A stretch of 64,000 nucleotides of DNA, from assembly GCA_001880285.1 (NCBI GenBank), contig CP016269.1, forward strand, positions 1,374,501-1,438,500, in the 5' to 3' direction. The notes beneath the pieces are model-generated. The model did no database searches and was not told the origin of the DNA. It was given only the letters and a program-made list of their open reading frames with translations. How positions within the stretch are numbered: the first letter of the stretch is position 1; each line of letters begins with the position of its first letter. Positions 53,492 to 61,563 of this stretch are shown piece by piece. The position numbers were made by a program, and so were the translations under genes. The stretch comes from Flavobacteriaceae bacterium UJ101. GTDB lineage: Bacteria; Bacteroidota; Bacteroidia; Flavobacteriales; UJ101.

Positions 53492-53684
53492 ACCATACTA
53501 AAATACCTCTAAATTGAAGTAAAGGAAACTCAAGAGCAAAGAGTAAAGGATAAATAACAAGTACATTGTCCTAATGTTAACATAAAAATTTTCAGATGGT
53601 TATCAACAAAGAAAATCAAAAAATAATTTTAGTTAAACAATAAAAAAGAAGAACTTTGGCTATATAATTAGTAAAAATTTTCAA
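53492..53684. other. Spacer with a duplicated start-site segment
   Basis: No gene. TAAAAATTTTCAgATGG (about 53583-53599) repeats TAAAAATTTTCAaATGG at the start of the next gene (about 53672-53688). A word AGAGCAAAGAGTAAAG near 53537 resembles the arm of the 44-kb inverted repeat. Confidence 0.4.
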
Positions 53685-54011
53685 ATGGATATAAAAAATG
53701 CTCAAAAAGCGGTTGATGAATGGATTCAATCTCATGGAGTTCGTTATTTTAACGAATTAACTAATATGGCTCAATTAACAGAAGAAGTAGGAGAGGTAGC
53801 TCGCATTATTGCACGACGATATGGCGAACAATCTGAAAAAGAATCTGATAAAAATAAAGATTTAGGAGAAGAACTCTCTGATGTGTTATTTGTTTTAATT
53901 TGTTTAGCCAACCAAACAGGTGTTGATTTAGAGGAAGCTTTTTACAAAAAAATGGATTTTAAAACAAAACGGGATCACGATCGACATCATAATAATCAAA
54001 AATTGAAATAA
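53685..54011 (+). CDS. MazG-like nucleotide pyrophosphohydrolase
   Basis: An all-alpha NTP pyrophosphatase of 108 aa. The Mg-binding ExxE and ExxD residues are in LTEEVGEVARIIARRYGEQ and DLGEELSDVLFVLICLANQ, as in the MazG/YpjD family. Probably removes damaged or non-canonical nucleotides in the cytoplasm. It starts at ATG 53685, seven bases before a pseudouridine synthase gene downstream, so they form an operon. Confidence 0.9.
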   Translation: MDIKNAQKAVDEWIQSHGVRYFNELTNMAQLTEEVGEVARIIARRYGEQSEKESDKNKDLGEELSDVLFVLICLANQTGVDLEEAFYKKMDFKTKRDHDRHHNNQKLK

Positions 54012-54018
54012 GTATTGA

Positions 54019-54921
54019 TTGAAAATCATTTCAAAACATAACGTTTCCAATCTTTCAAAACCCATACGGTTAAATGATTATTTAATAGGTGTTTTCCCAC
54101 AGCTTTCTACTCGAAAAAGTATTAAAAAAGCTTTAAAAAAAGGACTTGTTTTATATAACAATCAAAAAGCTACTTCTGCTATTTGGGTAGAAAATAATAA
54201 AGAAATTATTTTATTAGAAGCAATAGAAAAACCTCCAAAAGCTTTCCCTTTAAAATTAACTATTTTATTTGAAGATAATTTTATAGCTATAATTCATAAA
54301 CCGGCAGGAATTATCACTAGTGGGAATCAATTTAAAACCATACAAAATGCACTATTATACAATTTACAACCTTCTCTATCAAAAGATAAATTAAATTGGC
54401 CTAAACCTGTACACAGACTGGATAAACAAACTTCAGGTTTATTATTAATTGCCAAAACCAAACAAGCTGACCTACATCTGAAAAAACAATTTGAACAACA
54501 CACTATTCAAAAAATGTATCAAGCATTGGTTTGTGGAAAAACCGTTCCATCTGGAACAATTTCTATTCCCATTGACAATAAGGAATCCTTTACATCTTAT
54601 AAAACAATAGAAAGTGTTCCTTCTATTAAAAATAATTTCATAAGTTGGGTTTCATTATTTCCAAAAACAGGTCGAACACACCAATTACGTATTCACCTAT
54701 CCAAAATAGGATATCCCATTTTGGGAGACCCACTATATGGAACTGAAAATAGAATTCTGAAAAATAAAGGATTATTTTTATGTGCAACACAATTACAATT
54801 TACTCATCCTATATCACTAAAAGAAACCATCATAACCATTAATCCTCCTAAAAAATTTAAAACCAGAATGAATAATGAATTGAAAATGTGGAATAAAAAA
54901 TTTGAAACAGATCCTAAATAA
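54019..54921 (+). CDS. RluA-family pseudouridine synthase, TTG start
   Basis: It makes pseudouridine in rRNA or tRNA. The catalytic Asp is in PVHRLDKQTSGLLLIAKT (Asp135), followed by the basic FPKTGRTHQLRIHLSKIGYPI with the RTHQ motif; an S4-like RNA-binding region (about 1-75) precedes it. No ATG occurs in frame before the catalytic motif, so the TTG at 54019, eight bases after the MazG stop, is taken as the start. The RNA target is not certain. Length 300 aa. Confidence 0.9.
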   Translation: MKIISKHNVSNLSKPIRLNDYLIGVFPQLSTRKSIKKALKKGLVLYNNQKATSAIWVENNKEIILLEAIEKPPKAFPLKLTILFEDNFIAIIHKPAGIITSGNQFKTIQNALLYNLQPSLSKDKLNWPKPVHRLDKQTSGLLLIAKTKQADLHLKKQFEQHTIQKMYQALVCGKTVPSGTISIPIDNKESFTSYKTIESVPSIKNNFISWVSLFPKTGRTHQLRIHLSKIGYPILGDPLYGTENRILKNKGLFLCATQLQFTHPISLKETIITINPPKKFKTRMNNELKMWNKKFETDPK

Positions 54922-54950
54922 AGTATATTTGGAAAAACACCATCTTTTTT

Positions 54951-55250
54951 ATGAACAACACAAACATCAAAAACTATCAAACATTAGCTATTCTTGGAAC
55001 TATTCTTGGAATATTTTCTCCATGCTGTATTGGAATCATAATTGGGGGAATTGGAATTTACATGTCATCGCAAGTTACACAACAATTAAAAAATGATGAA
55101 ATTGAAAAAGCTCAAAGTACAGCTAACACTGTAAAAATAATGAGTTATATAGCCATTGCTTTAGGTATTATTGGAATTATAATGAACATTATAGCTTTAC
55201 AATCAGGACTTATGGATGAATACATGAATACACTCAACCAAATACAATAA
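54951..55250 (+). CDS. CD225/dispanin-like small membrane protein (99 aa)
   Basis: The sequence NYQTLAILGTILGIFSPCCI with GIIIGGIGIYMSSQVTQQLKN, then AQSTANTVKIMSYIAIALG, follows the two-helix CD225 (dispanin) pattern, including the double Cys and the basic/Ala-Ser connector. Function is unknown in bacteria. It is paired with a DUF2752 gene 42 bases downstream, an arrangement common in Bacteroidota. A terminator-like hairpin lies in between. Confidence 0.78.
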   Translation: MNNTNIKNYQTLAILGTILGIFSPCCIGIIIGGIGIYMSSQVTQQLKNDEIEKAQSTANTVKIMSYIAIALGIIGIIMNIIALQSGLMDEYMNTLNQIQ

Positions 55251-55261
55251 AATTAATATTT

Positions 55262-55291
55262 AAACCACTATAAAGTATAGTGGTTTTTCTT
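55262..55291 (+). terminator. Hairpin between the CD225-like and DUF2752 genes
   Basis: AAACCACTATA (55262-55272) pairs with TATAGTGGTTT (55276-55286), a perfect 11-bp stem with a 3-base loop and a T-rich tail. The next ATG is at 55293, seven bases away, so read-through would place the DUF2752 start right after the hairpin. Confidence 0.8.
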
Positions 55292-55292
55292 T

Positions 55293-55688
55293 ATGAATAA
55301 ATTAGGTTCTCTATTATTAATCATACTAACAATATTTGTATTGATTTATTTCTATCGATACAATCCCTCTTCTTCAGACAAATTCTTTCTATTTTGTCCC
55401 ACAAAATTATTATTTGAATTTGATTGCCCTGGTTGTGGTGGACAACGATATTTACATTATATACTAAATTTAGATTTTAAAAATGCTTTTAAAGCAAATG
55501 CATTTCTTTTCTTTACCTTTCCTATCTTATTTTACCTCTTTATATCATCAATTTTAAAACCTTTTCATGTTTCTCTTCCCATTATCACTATCACTAATCA
55601 AGCTCTTTTTATTTTTCTAATTATAACACTGATATTTACTCTTATACGAAACACTTCTTTTTATTTTCATATACTTTCCTGCTTATAA
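55293..55688 (+). CDS. DUF2752 membrane protein (131 aa)
   Basis: The DUF2752 family motif is EFDCPGCGGQRYLHYILNLD (CPGC-GxR). Before it is a short helix (LLLIILTIFVLIYFYRY), after it two more helices (AFLFFTFPILFYLFISSI and FIFLIITLIFTLI). It often neighbours CD225-like proteins, as here. It has no known function. The start codon lies immediately after a terminator hairpin. Confidence 0.85.
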   Translation: MNKLGSLLLIILTIFVLIYFYRYNPSSSDKFFLFCPTKLLFEFDCPGCGGQRYLHYILNLDFKNAFKANAFLFFTFPILFYLFISSILKPFHVSLPIITITNQALFIFLIITLIFTLIRNTSFYFHILSCL

Positions 55689-55785
55689 ACTTCCCTTTAA
55701 CGTAGTTCTAAACTTATATTAAATTACGTTAATTCATTTTGCTCCTTGTACTTGTTCTTTTATTTTTATAAAAAAGATATGTAAA

Positions 55786-56277
55786 ATGAAAAATTTAAAA
55801 CTATTTACTACAAGCCTATTTTTAAGTTTCGCTGGTTTATTTTTTGCTCAAGAAACACAATCAATTACTGAAGCAACAACAATAAATCCCCAAAATCAAA
55901 AGACAGAAATACTTCAAGAATCTGTAAAAGTTACGACATCTAATCCTCAACAAATGTCTGCTAACGAGTTATCAAATTTAGATATAAAAACCTTTTTAAA
56001 TTTATCCGAAGAACAACAAAAACAATATGCTGAAATAAAAGAGCAATATGTAGTGTTGCAATCTCAATTGGCTAGTCAAGGAGAAGAAAGAACTCAAATA
56101 GAATCGCAAATAAACGCACTTGAAAAAAGACAAATTGCAAACATTTTAGATGAGGAACAATTAATAAAATTCAATGAAGTTTGGGATTTAAAGAAAAAAA
56201 TACAGCCAGAACTTATAAAAGATGCTGAACAAACATTAACAATAGAACAAGCTGAGCAAATATTTGCTCAAAAATAA
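55786..56277 (+). CDS. Secreted coiled-coil protein (163 aa), unknown function
   Basis: Signal peptide (NLKLFTTSLFLSFAGLFFAQ) is followed by a low-complexity Thr/Gln segment and then a long amphipathic helix (about 70-155: NLSEEQQKQYAEIKEQYVVL, QIESQINALEKRQIANILDE) with heptad-like hydrophobics. It recalls small periplasmic Spy/CpxP-like helical proteins but no clear LTxxQ motif is seen. I cannot assign a function. It ends at a strong terminator. Confidence 0.75.
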   Translation: MKNLKLFTTSLFLSFAGLFFAQETQSITEATTINPQNQKTEILQESVKVTTSNPQQMSANELSNLDIKTFLNLSEEQQKQYAEIKEQYVVLQSQLASQGEERTQIESQINALEKRQIANILDEEQLIKFNEVWDLKKKIQPELIKDAEQTLTIEQAEQIFAQK

Positions 56278-56310
56278 TCATTGATTTAACTAACCACACA
56301 ACTAACAACA

Positions 56311-56341
56311 AAAAGGCTCTAAATTTAGGGCCTTTTCTTTT
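56311..56341 (+). terminator. Terminator after the coiled-coil protein gene
   Basis: AAAAGGCTCTAAA (56311-56323) pairs with TTTAGGGCCTTTT (56324-56336) with one G-T pair, followed by CTTTTTT. Confidence 0.88.
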
Positions 56342-56363
56342 TTATATACCATTTCAAATAAAG

Positions 56364-56371
56364 TATATTTG
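56364..56371 (+). promoter_or_regulatory. -7 box for tyrS
   Basis: TATATTTG matches TAnnTTTG, 40 bases before ATG 56412 and soon after the preceding terminator. Confidence 0.6.
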
Positions 56372-56411
56372 TAAAGTGTTAAAAGCACATTAAATTAATA
56401 TACAGTATACG

Positions 56412-57713
56412 ATGAAAATAAACTTAGTAGAAGAATTAACTTGGCGTGGTATGGTTCATGATATCATGCCTGGAACAGAAGAACAATTAAACAAAGAAAT
56501 TACCTCTGCCTACATAGGATTTGATCCTACAGCTGATTCTTTGCACATTGGAAGTCTAGTTCCTATTATTCTATTAATGCATTTAGAACGAGCAGGACAC
56601 AAGCCTTATGCTTTAATTGGTGGTGCTACAGGTATGATTGGAGATCCTTCTGGAAAATCTGATGAACGCAATCTTCTGGATGAAGAAACTTTAAATAAAA
56701 ATGTAGCAGGAATTAAAAATGTTTTATCACGATTCTTAGATTTCAATTCTTCTAATGAAAATGCACCTGTTTTAGTCAATAATTACGATTGGATGAAAAA
56801 CTTTTCCTTTATTGATTTTGCTCGTGATGTTGGAAAAAGAATCACCGTTAATTATATGATGGCTAAAGATTCTGTTAAAAAACGTTTAAGTGCTGAATCA
56901 AGTGCAGGAATGAGTTTTACTGAATTTACCTATCAATTAATTCAAGGATACGATTTCTATCACTTATACAAAGAACATAACTGTTTATTACAAATGGGTG
57001 GCTCAGATCAGTGGGGAAATATTACAACTGGAACTGAGCTAGTACGTAGAATGGGAGGGGAGAATGCCAAAGCCTATGCTATGACATGCCCTTTAATAAC
57101 AAAAGCTGATGGAACCAAATTTGGAAAAACAGAAGGAGGAAATGTATGGTTGACAAAAGATCGTACTTCACCCTACAAATTCTATCAATTTTGGTTGAAC
57201 ACTTCAGATGAAGACGTAAAAAAATTCATTAAAATTTATACTTTTCTATCTAAAGAAGAAATTGATACTTTGATTGGTGAGCATGATGAAGCACCTCATA
57301 TGAGAGTTTTACAAAAACGTTTAGCCGATGAAGTAACTACTTTAGTTCATGGAATAGAAGAATTAGAAAAAGCAAAAAAAGCCACCCAAATTTTATTTGG
57401 AAAATCTTCTTCAGAAGACTTAAAAACGTTAGATTCTGAGACTTTTTTGGCTGTTTTTGATGGAGTACCTCAAGCTGAAATATCACGTGTTGAAATTGAA
57501 GAAGGATTAGATATGATAGGAGCTCTTGCTGCTAAAACAAACTTCTTAAAATCAAATGGTGATGCAAAACGTGAATTAAAACAAAATTCCATCTCTGTTA
57601 ATAAAGAAAAAGTAAAAGAAGATTTTATAATTAATCAAGATAACTTAATTAATAACGAATTTGTCTTATTACAAAAAGGAAAGAAAAACTATTTTATCAT
57701 TAGGGTTGTATAA
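56412..57713 (+). CDS. tyrS: Tyrosyl-tRNA synthetase
   Basis: It attaches tyrosine to tRNA-Tyr. The HIGS form of the HIGH motif is at residues 45-48 ([14 protein letters not shown]), followed by [16 protein letters not shown]; the KMSKS counterpart is TKFGKTEGG (near 235). The C-terminal part, after about 350, carries an S4-like RNA-binding domain ([17 protein letters not shown]). Length 433 aa is usual. Own promoter and terminator. Confidence 0.97.
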   Translation: MKINLVEELTWRGMVHDIMPGTEEQLNKEITSAYIGFDPTADSLHIGSLVPIILLMHLERAGHKPYALIGGATGMIGDPSGKSDERNLLDEETLNKNVAGIKNVLSRFLDFNSSNENAPVLVNNYDWMKNFSFIDFARDVGKRITVNYMMAKDSVKKRLSAESSAGMSFTEFTYQLIQGYDFYHLYKEHNCLLQMGGSDQWGNITTGTELVRRMGGENAKAYAMTCPLITKADGTKFGKTEGGNVWLTKDRTSPYKFYQFWLNTSDEDVKKFIKIYTFLSKEEIDTLIGEHDEAPHMRVLQKRLADEVTTLVHGIEELEKAKKATQILFGKSSSEDLKTLDSETFLAVFDGVPQAEISRVEIEEGLDMIGALAAKTNFLKSNGDAKRELKQNSISVNKEKVKEDFIINQDNLINNEFVLLQKGKKNYFIIRVV

Positions 57714-57729
57714 ATTAATCCTTATAATC

Positions 57730-57773
57730 TATCGTTAAGACCCTCTTCATAGAAGGTTTTAACGATATTTTTT
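57730..57773 (+). terminator. Terminator of tyrS
   Basis: TATCGTTAAGACC (57730-57742) pairs with GGTTTTAACGATA (57755-57767), 13 bp with one G-T pair, followed by a run of T. Confidence 0.9.
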
Positions 57774-57823
57774 TTAATAATTTTAAATTCACTTATATAT
57801 TTATTGATGGGATATTAACTTTT

Positions 57824-58345
57824 ATGACAAACAAAAAGGAAAAAATAGTACATACTGCTACAGAACTTTTTGCTAATGAAGGCTACAATGCTACTTCAAC
57901 TAATAAAATAGCAAAGAATGCAGGAGTTTCTGAGGGGCTTATTTTCAGACATTTTAGAAACAAAAAAGGGTTACTGGATCATATTTCAAAAGAATTAGAT
58001 GAGAAATTAACTAAAAAACTCATGCTTATATTGCGTATTCAAGATCCTAAATTAGTCATTCGAAAAACTATTGAACTCCCTTTTTTAGTAGATCATAACG
58101 AATATAATTATTGGAAATTACAATATAAATTAAAGTGGGAAAAAGAATATTTATATCCTATAAAAATACAACCCTTAATTGATAAATTAGAATGGGCTTT
58201 TCTCCAATTAAACTATCAAGACCCAAAAAATGAGGCTATTTTATTACGCCAATTATTAGATACTGTTTTCTTAGAAATTTTGCAAAATCATATAAAATCA
58301 ACCGATCTCTTTAAACAATTTTTACTAACAAAATACAAAGTATAA
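57824..58345 (+). CDS. TetR/AcrR-family transcription regulator
   Basis: The N-terminal helix-turn-helix is clear (IVHTATELFANEGYNATSTN, then KIAKNAGVSEGLIFRHFRN), followed by a helical ligand domain (about 60-170) with a short length of 173 aa. It probably represses an efflux or fatty-acid gene. None lies next to it: tyrS is upstream and the SPFH gene is convergent, so its target is elsewhere. Confidence 0.92.
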   Translation: MTNKKEKIVHTATELFANEGYNATSTNKIAKNAGVSEGLIFRHFRNKKGLLDHISKELDEKLTKKLMLILRIQDPKLVIRKTIELPFLVDHNEYNYWKLQYKLKWEKEYLYPIKIQPLIDKLEWAFLQLNYQDPKNEAILLRQLLDTVFLEILQNHIKSTDLFKQFLLTKYKV

Positions 58346-58362
58346 TAGAAGAGAAGCTATAA

Positions 58363-58397
58363 AAAAAGGCACTCTCTTTAAAATGAATGCCTTTTTC
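58363..58397. terminator. Bidirectional terminator between the TetR and SPFH genes
   Basis: AAAAAGGCA (58363-58371) pairs with TGCCTTTTT (58388-58396), a 9-bp stem with a 16-base loop, placed between two convergent genes and T-rich on both strands. Confidence 0.75.
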
Positions 58398-58418
58398 TAT
58401 TAATTTAAAAATACCTTA

Positions 58419-59375
58419 TTATTCCGTATTAGAAGAAGGTTTATTTTTTTTGTTATTTTTCTTCATTGCCTCTCCAATTTGGTTGGATGCTGTAAACGAA
58501 GCCACCATATTATTTAACATATCACTTCCTGCTTGTGGTGAATTAGGCAACAAAATCAAATTAGAATTGGTTTCTTCACCTATTGATTGTAGTGTATCAT
58601 AATGTTGTGTTACAACAATTAAAGCTGATGCTTCTTGAGAGTTGATTCCAACATTATTCAATGCATCAACCGAATCCTCCAATCCTTTGGCTATTTCACG
58701 ACGCTGATCTGCAATACCTTGACCTTGTAAACGTTTACTTTCTGCTTCAGCTTTAGCTTTTTCTACTATTAAAATACGTTGTGTTTCACCTTCATATTGA
58801 GCTGCAATTTTCTCTCTTTCTGCTGCGTTAATACGATTCATCGCATTTTTTACTTGTGGATCTGGATCAATATCTGTTACCAAAGTTTTAATAATATGAT
58901 ACCCGTAAGCTTCCATAGCCTCCTGTAACTCACGTTTTACTGCAATGGCCACATCATCTTTTCGTACAAAAACATCATCTAGCTTTAGCTTAGGAACTTC
59001 TGCACGAACTACATCAAATACATATGAAGTAATTTGATCATGTGGAAAATCTAACTTATAAAAAGCTTCGTATACCTTATCTTTTATTACTTGAAACTGT
59101 ACCGATATTTTCATTTTAACAAATACATCATCTACTGTTTTGGTCTCTACCATAACATCTAATTGTTGTATTTTCAAACTCAAACGTCCTGCAATTTTAT
59201 CAATAAAAGGGATTTTAAATTGTAATCCTGATTGACGAATACTTTCAAATTTTCCAAAACGCTGTATAATGACCGCTGTTTGTTGCTTAACTGTAAAAAT
59301 ACTAGCTCCTATTAATGCAAATACAATAATTATAAAAGGAGCAAACCCTATAATACTTTCTATTAACTCTTCCAT
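58419..59375 (-). CDS. SPFH/band 7 membrane protein (stomatin/QmcA-like)
   Basis: Start at ATG 59375 (MEELIESIIGFAPFIIIVFA; the longer frame begins with TTG). An N-terminal transmembrane helix is followed by the SPFH domain (FTVKQQTAVIIQRFGKFESI; QLDVMVETKTVDDVFVKMKI) and a C-terminal helical, Ala/Glu-rich coil (INAAEREKIAAQYEGETQRI) ending in a Lys/Asn-rich tail. Such proteins organise membrane domains, sometimes with an NfeD partner; none is next to it. 318 aa. Its start is 8 bases after the gltX stop, so the two share a transcript. Confidence 0.93.
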   Translation of the reverse strand: MEELIESIIGFAPFIIIVFALIGASIFTVKQQTAVIIQRFGKFESIRQSGLQFKIPFIDKIAGRLSLKIQQLDVMVETKTVDDVFVKMKISVQFQVIKDKVYEAFYKLDFPHDQITSYVFDVVRAEVPKLKLDDVFVRKDDVAIAVKRELQEAMEAYGYHIIKTLVTDIDPDPQVKNAMNRINAAEREKIAAQYEGETQRILIVEKAKAEAESKRLQGQGIADQRREIAKGLEDSVDALNNVGINSQEASALIVVTQHYDTLQSIGEETNSNLILLPNSPQAGSDMLNNMVASFTASNQIGEAMKKNNKKNKPSSNTE

Positions 59376-59382
59376 ATTCAAT

Positions 59383-60864
59383 TTATTTATAGTTTATAAT
59401 ATTTTCAATACGCTTTATAGTTTCATCCTTCCCAAGAATATTCATAATTTCAAATAAATCTGGTCCTTTCATATCTCCAACTAATGCTAAACGTAAAGGC
59501 TGCATTACTTTTCCAAAACCTATTTCTTTTGACTTAATCCATTCTTTAACAGACACTTGAACACTGTCTACGGCAAAATCTTCTGTGCCTTCAATAACTT
59601 TTTTCAATTCTACCATTAAATCACTTGTTCCTTCTTTCCATGCTTTTTTGTACGCTTTTTCAGCATATTGAGTTGGTGTTTCAAAGAAAAATTGACTTTG
59701 TTCTACCAAATCTTTTACAAAATTAGCTCGTTCCTTTACCAAGTTAATTATTTTCAATAAAATAGTATCCTCAAATCTGGAATCAACTAACGTTTTGTAT
59801 TCAGCTAAAAGATCTTCGGAAGTATGTTCTTGTAGATAATGGTGATTAAACCAAACGGCTTTATCTTTACTAAAACGAGCTCCTGATTTACTTACTTTAT
59901 TTAAATCAAATACCTTTACTAGTTCATCCAATGAGAAAAACTCTTGCTCTGTTCCAGGATTCCATCCTAACAATGCTAACATATTGACAACAGCTTCTGG
60001 AAAATAACCCTCTTCTTTATAACCAATTGATTCACCGTAAGTTAAAGGAAAAATTGGAAAACCTCCTTCAATTCCATCACGTTTACTTAATTTCCCTTTA
60101 CCTGTTGGCTTTAAAATTAAGGCAAGATGTGCAAATTCTGGGGTATTCCAATCAAATGCTCTATACAACATAACATGAAGTGGGAGGGAAGGAAGCCATT
60201 CTTCTCCACGAATTACATGTGTAATTTCCATTAGATGATCATCTACTATATTAGCAAAATGATATGTCGGCAATCCATCTGATTTAAACAGAACTTTATC
60301 ATCCAAAGTTGAAGTATTAACTTTAATTGTCCCTCGAACAAGATCTTTCATTAAAACATCTTCATTTTCAGGCATTTTAAATCGTATCACGTAAGGAACA
60401 CCCTTTTCAATTTTCTCCTTGACTTCTTCCGTTGTCAAGTTTAATGAATTATTCATTTTCTTTCTAGAAATTGCATCATATGAAAACACTTCTTTTCTTG
60501 CCTCATATTCTTTTCGAATAGCCCCCAATTCATCTGGAGTATCAAACGCATAATAAGCTTTATCTTTTTCTAACAATTCTTGAATATATTGTTTATAAAG
60601 AGTTTTTCTTTCCGATTGTTTATAAGGACCTAAATCTCCTCCTATTTGTTGCCCTTCATCAGGAGAAATCCCTAACCATTTTAATGCTTCTAAAATATAT
60701 TCTTCTGCTCCTTCAACAAACCGTGTTTGATCAGTATCTTCAATTCTAAGAATAAATTTTCCATTATTTTTTTTAGCAAAAAGATAATTGTAAAGTGCTG
60801 TTCTAACACCTCCAATATGTAAAGGCCCAGTCGGACTAGGCGCAAATCGTACGCGTACTGACAT
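59383..60864 (-). CDS. gltX: Glutamyl-tRNA synthetase
   Basis: Start at ATG 60864 (MSVRVRFAPSPTGPLHIGG), the normal family start; a longer frame to 60915 adds nonsense residues. HIGG lies at residues 16-19 and KLSKRDG near 257. No tRNA-Gln amidation genes are in view, so discriminating or non-discriminating use cannot be told. Length 493 aa. A minus-strand TATATTTG at 60882-60889 is a good -7 box. SPFH follows 8 bases downstream. Confidence 0.97.
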   Translation of the reverse strand: MSVRVRFAPSPTGPLHIGGVRTALYNYLFAKKNNGKFILRIEDTDQTRFVEGAEEYILEALKWLGISPDEGQQIGGDLGPYKQSERKTLYKQYIQELLEKDKAYYAFDTPDELGAIRKEYEARKEVFSYDAISRKKMNNSLNLTTEEVKEKIEKGVPYVIRFKMPENEDVLMKDLVRGTIKVNTSTLDDKVLFKSDGLPTYHFANIVDDHLMEITHVIRGEEWLPSLPLHVMLYRAFDWNTPEFAHLALILKPTGKGKLSKRDGIEGGFPIFPLTYGESIGYKEEGYFPEAVVNMLALLGWNPGTEQEFFSLDELVKVFDLNKVSKSGARFSKDKAVWFNHHYLQEHTSEDLLAEYKTLVDSRFEDTILLKIINLVKERANFVKDLVEQSQFFFETPTQYAEKAYKKAWKEGTSDLMVELKKVIEGTEDFAVDSVQVSVKEWIKSKEIGFGKVMQPLRLALVGDMKGPDLFEIMNILGKDETIKRIENIINYK

Positions 60865-60881
60865 TAATTTTTTATTTTTAA

Positions 60882-60889
60882 CAAATATA
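60882..60889 (-). promoter_or_regulatory. -7 box for gltX
   Basis: On the minus strand TATATTTG fits TAnnTTTG, 18 bases upstream of ATG 60864, a very short leader. Confidence 0.6.
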
Positions 60890-61032
60890 GTTATTAAAAC
60901 ACTATCATTGATCAATGTTTACAAGTAAAATTAGAATGATTTTAATTCAACGTTTTATTGTAAAATAAAAACACATCCTTCTTTTTCAATTATAAGATAA
61001 ATTAAGCTATCTTTATTCATTAAATTAATTGT

Positions 61033-61446
61033 ATGATTTATTTTTTTTCAGAAAATAACTTTGTTTTAAAAAATCAAAAAACCATCATTAGTTGGATTGA
61101 AAAAATCGTTTCACTTCATCAAGGCGAAATAGAACAAATTAATTATATTTTTTGTGATGATGATTATCTTTTAAAAATTAATCAAGATTTCTTACAGCAC
61201 GACTATTATACCGACATTATCACTTTTGACAATTCTATTGGCAAAAAAATTGAAGGTGAAATATTCATTTCTACCGATAGAATAGAAGACAATTCCTGTC
61301 ATTTTAAAGTTTCTTTCGAAGAAGAATTACGAAGAGTTTTAATACATGGTATTTTACATTTATTAGGATTTAAAGACAAAACCGAGGATCAACAAAAACA
61401 AATGACTCAAAAGGAAAATGAAGCTTTACAACTTTATAAACCTTGA
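61033..61446 (+). CDS. ybeY: rRNA maturation endonuclease YbeY
   Basis: Zn-dependent RNase for 16S rRNA 3' processing and ribosome quality control. The zinc site is RRVLIHGILHLLGFKDKTED: two His are present (His105, His109), and the third position is Asp (GFKDKT), which is usual in Bacteroidota YbeY. Length 137 aa is short but normal. TATCTTTA at 61008-61015 is a likely -7 box. It lies 118 bases before mnmG, with a parS-like palindrome between. Confidence 0.93.
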   Translation: MIYFFSENNFVLKNQKTIISWIEKIVSLHQGEIEQINYIFCDDDYLLKINQDFLQHDYYTDIITFDNSIGKKIEGEIFISTDRIEDNSCHFKVSFEEELRRVLIHGILHLLGFKDKTEDQQKQMTQKENEALQLYKP

Positions 61447-61453
61447 CCTACTA

Positions 61454-61489
61454 TTTCAATTAATGTTCCACGTGGAACATTAATTGAAA
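61454..61489. promoter_or_regulatory. parS-like site 1 (36-bp palindrome)
   Basis: A perfect palindrome with 18-base arms centred on CACGTG. Its core, TGTTCCACGTGGAACA (61464-61479), matches the chromosome-partition site parS (consensus TGTTnCACGTGnAACA) bound by ParB. It lies between ybeY and mnmG. Confidence 0.8.
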
Positions 61490-61536
61490 ACAACTGATAT
61501 TACTTTATCTACACTGTTAATTCTATTTTTAATAAT

Positions 61537-61544
61537 TATCTTTG
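61537..61544 (+). promoter_or_regulatory. -7 box for mnmG
   Basis: TATCTTTG matches TAnnTTTG exactly and precedes ATG 61564 by 19 bases, with AAAGG just before the ATG. Confidence 0.65.
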
Positions 61545-61563
61545 CAAAACTAAATTCAAAAGG

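Noticed and set aside
53596-53606. TTATCAACA, near-match to a DnaA box
   Set aside because: One site with a mismatch in AT-rich DNA is expected by chance; there is no cluster and no dnaA gene in the window.
54902-55096. Overlapping frame of 64 codons across the CD225-like start
   Set aside because: It is out of frame with both neighbours and has no hydrophobic pattern. The CD225-like frame at 54951 explains the region.
61345-61380. YbeY as inactive because the third zinc His is missing
   Set aside because: Asp at that place (GFKDKT) is, from memory, usual in Bacteroidota YbeY, so it is not evidence for loss of function.
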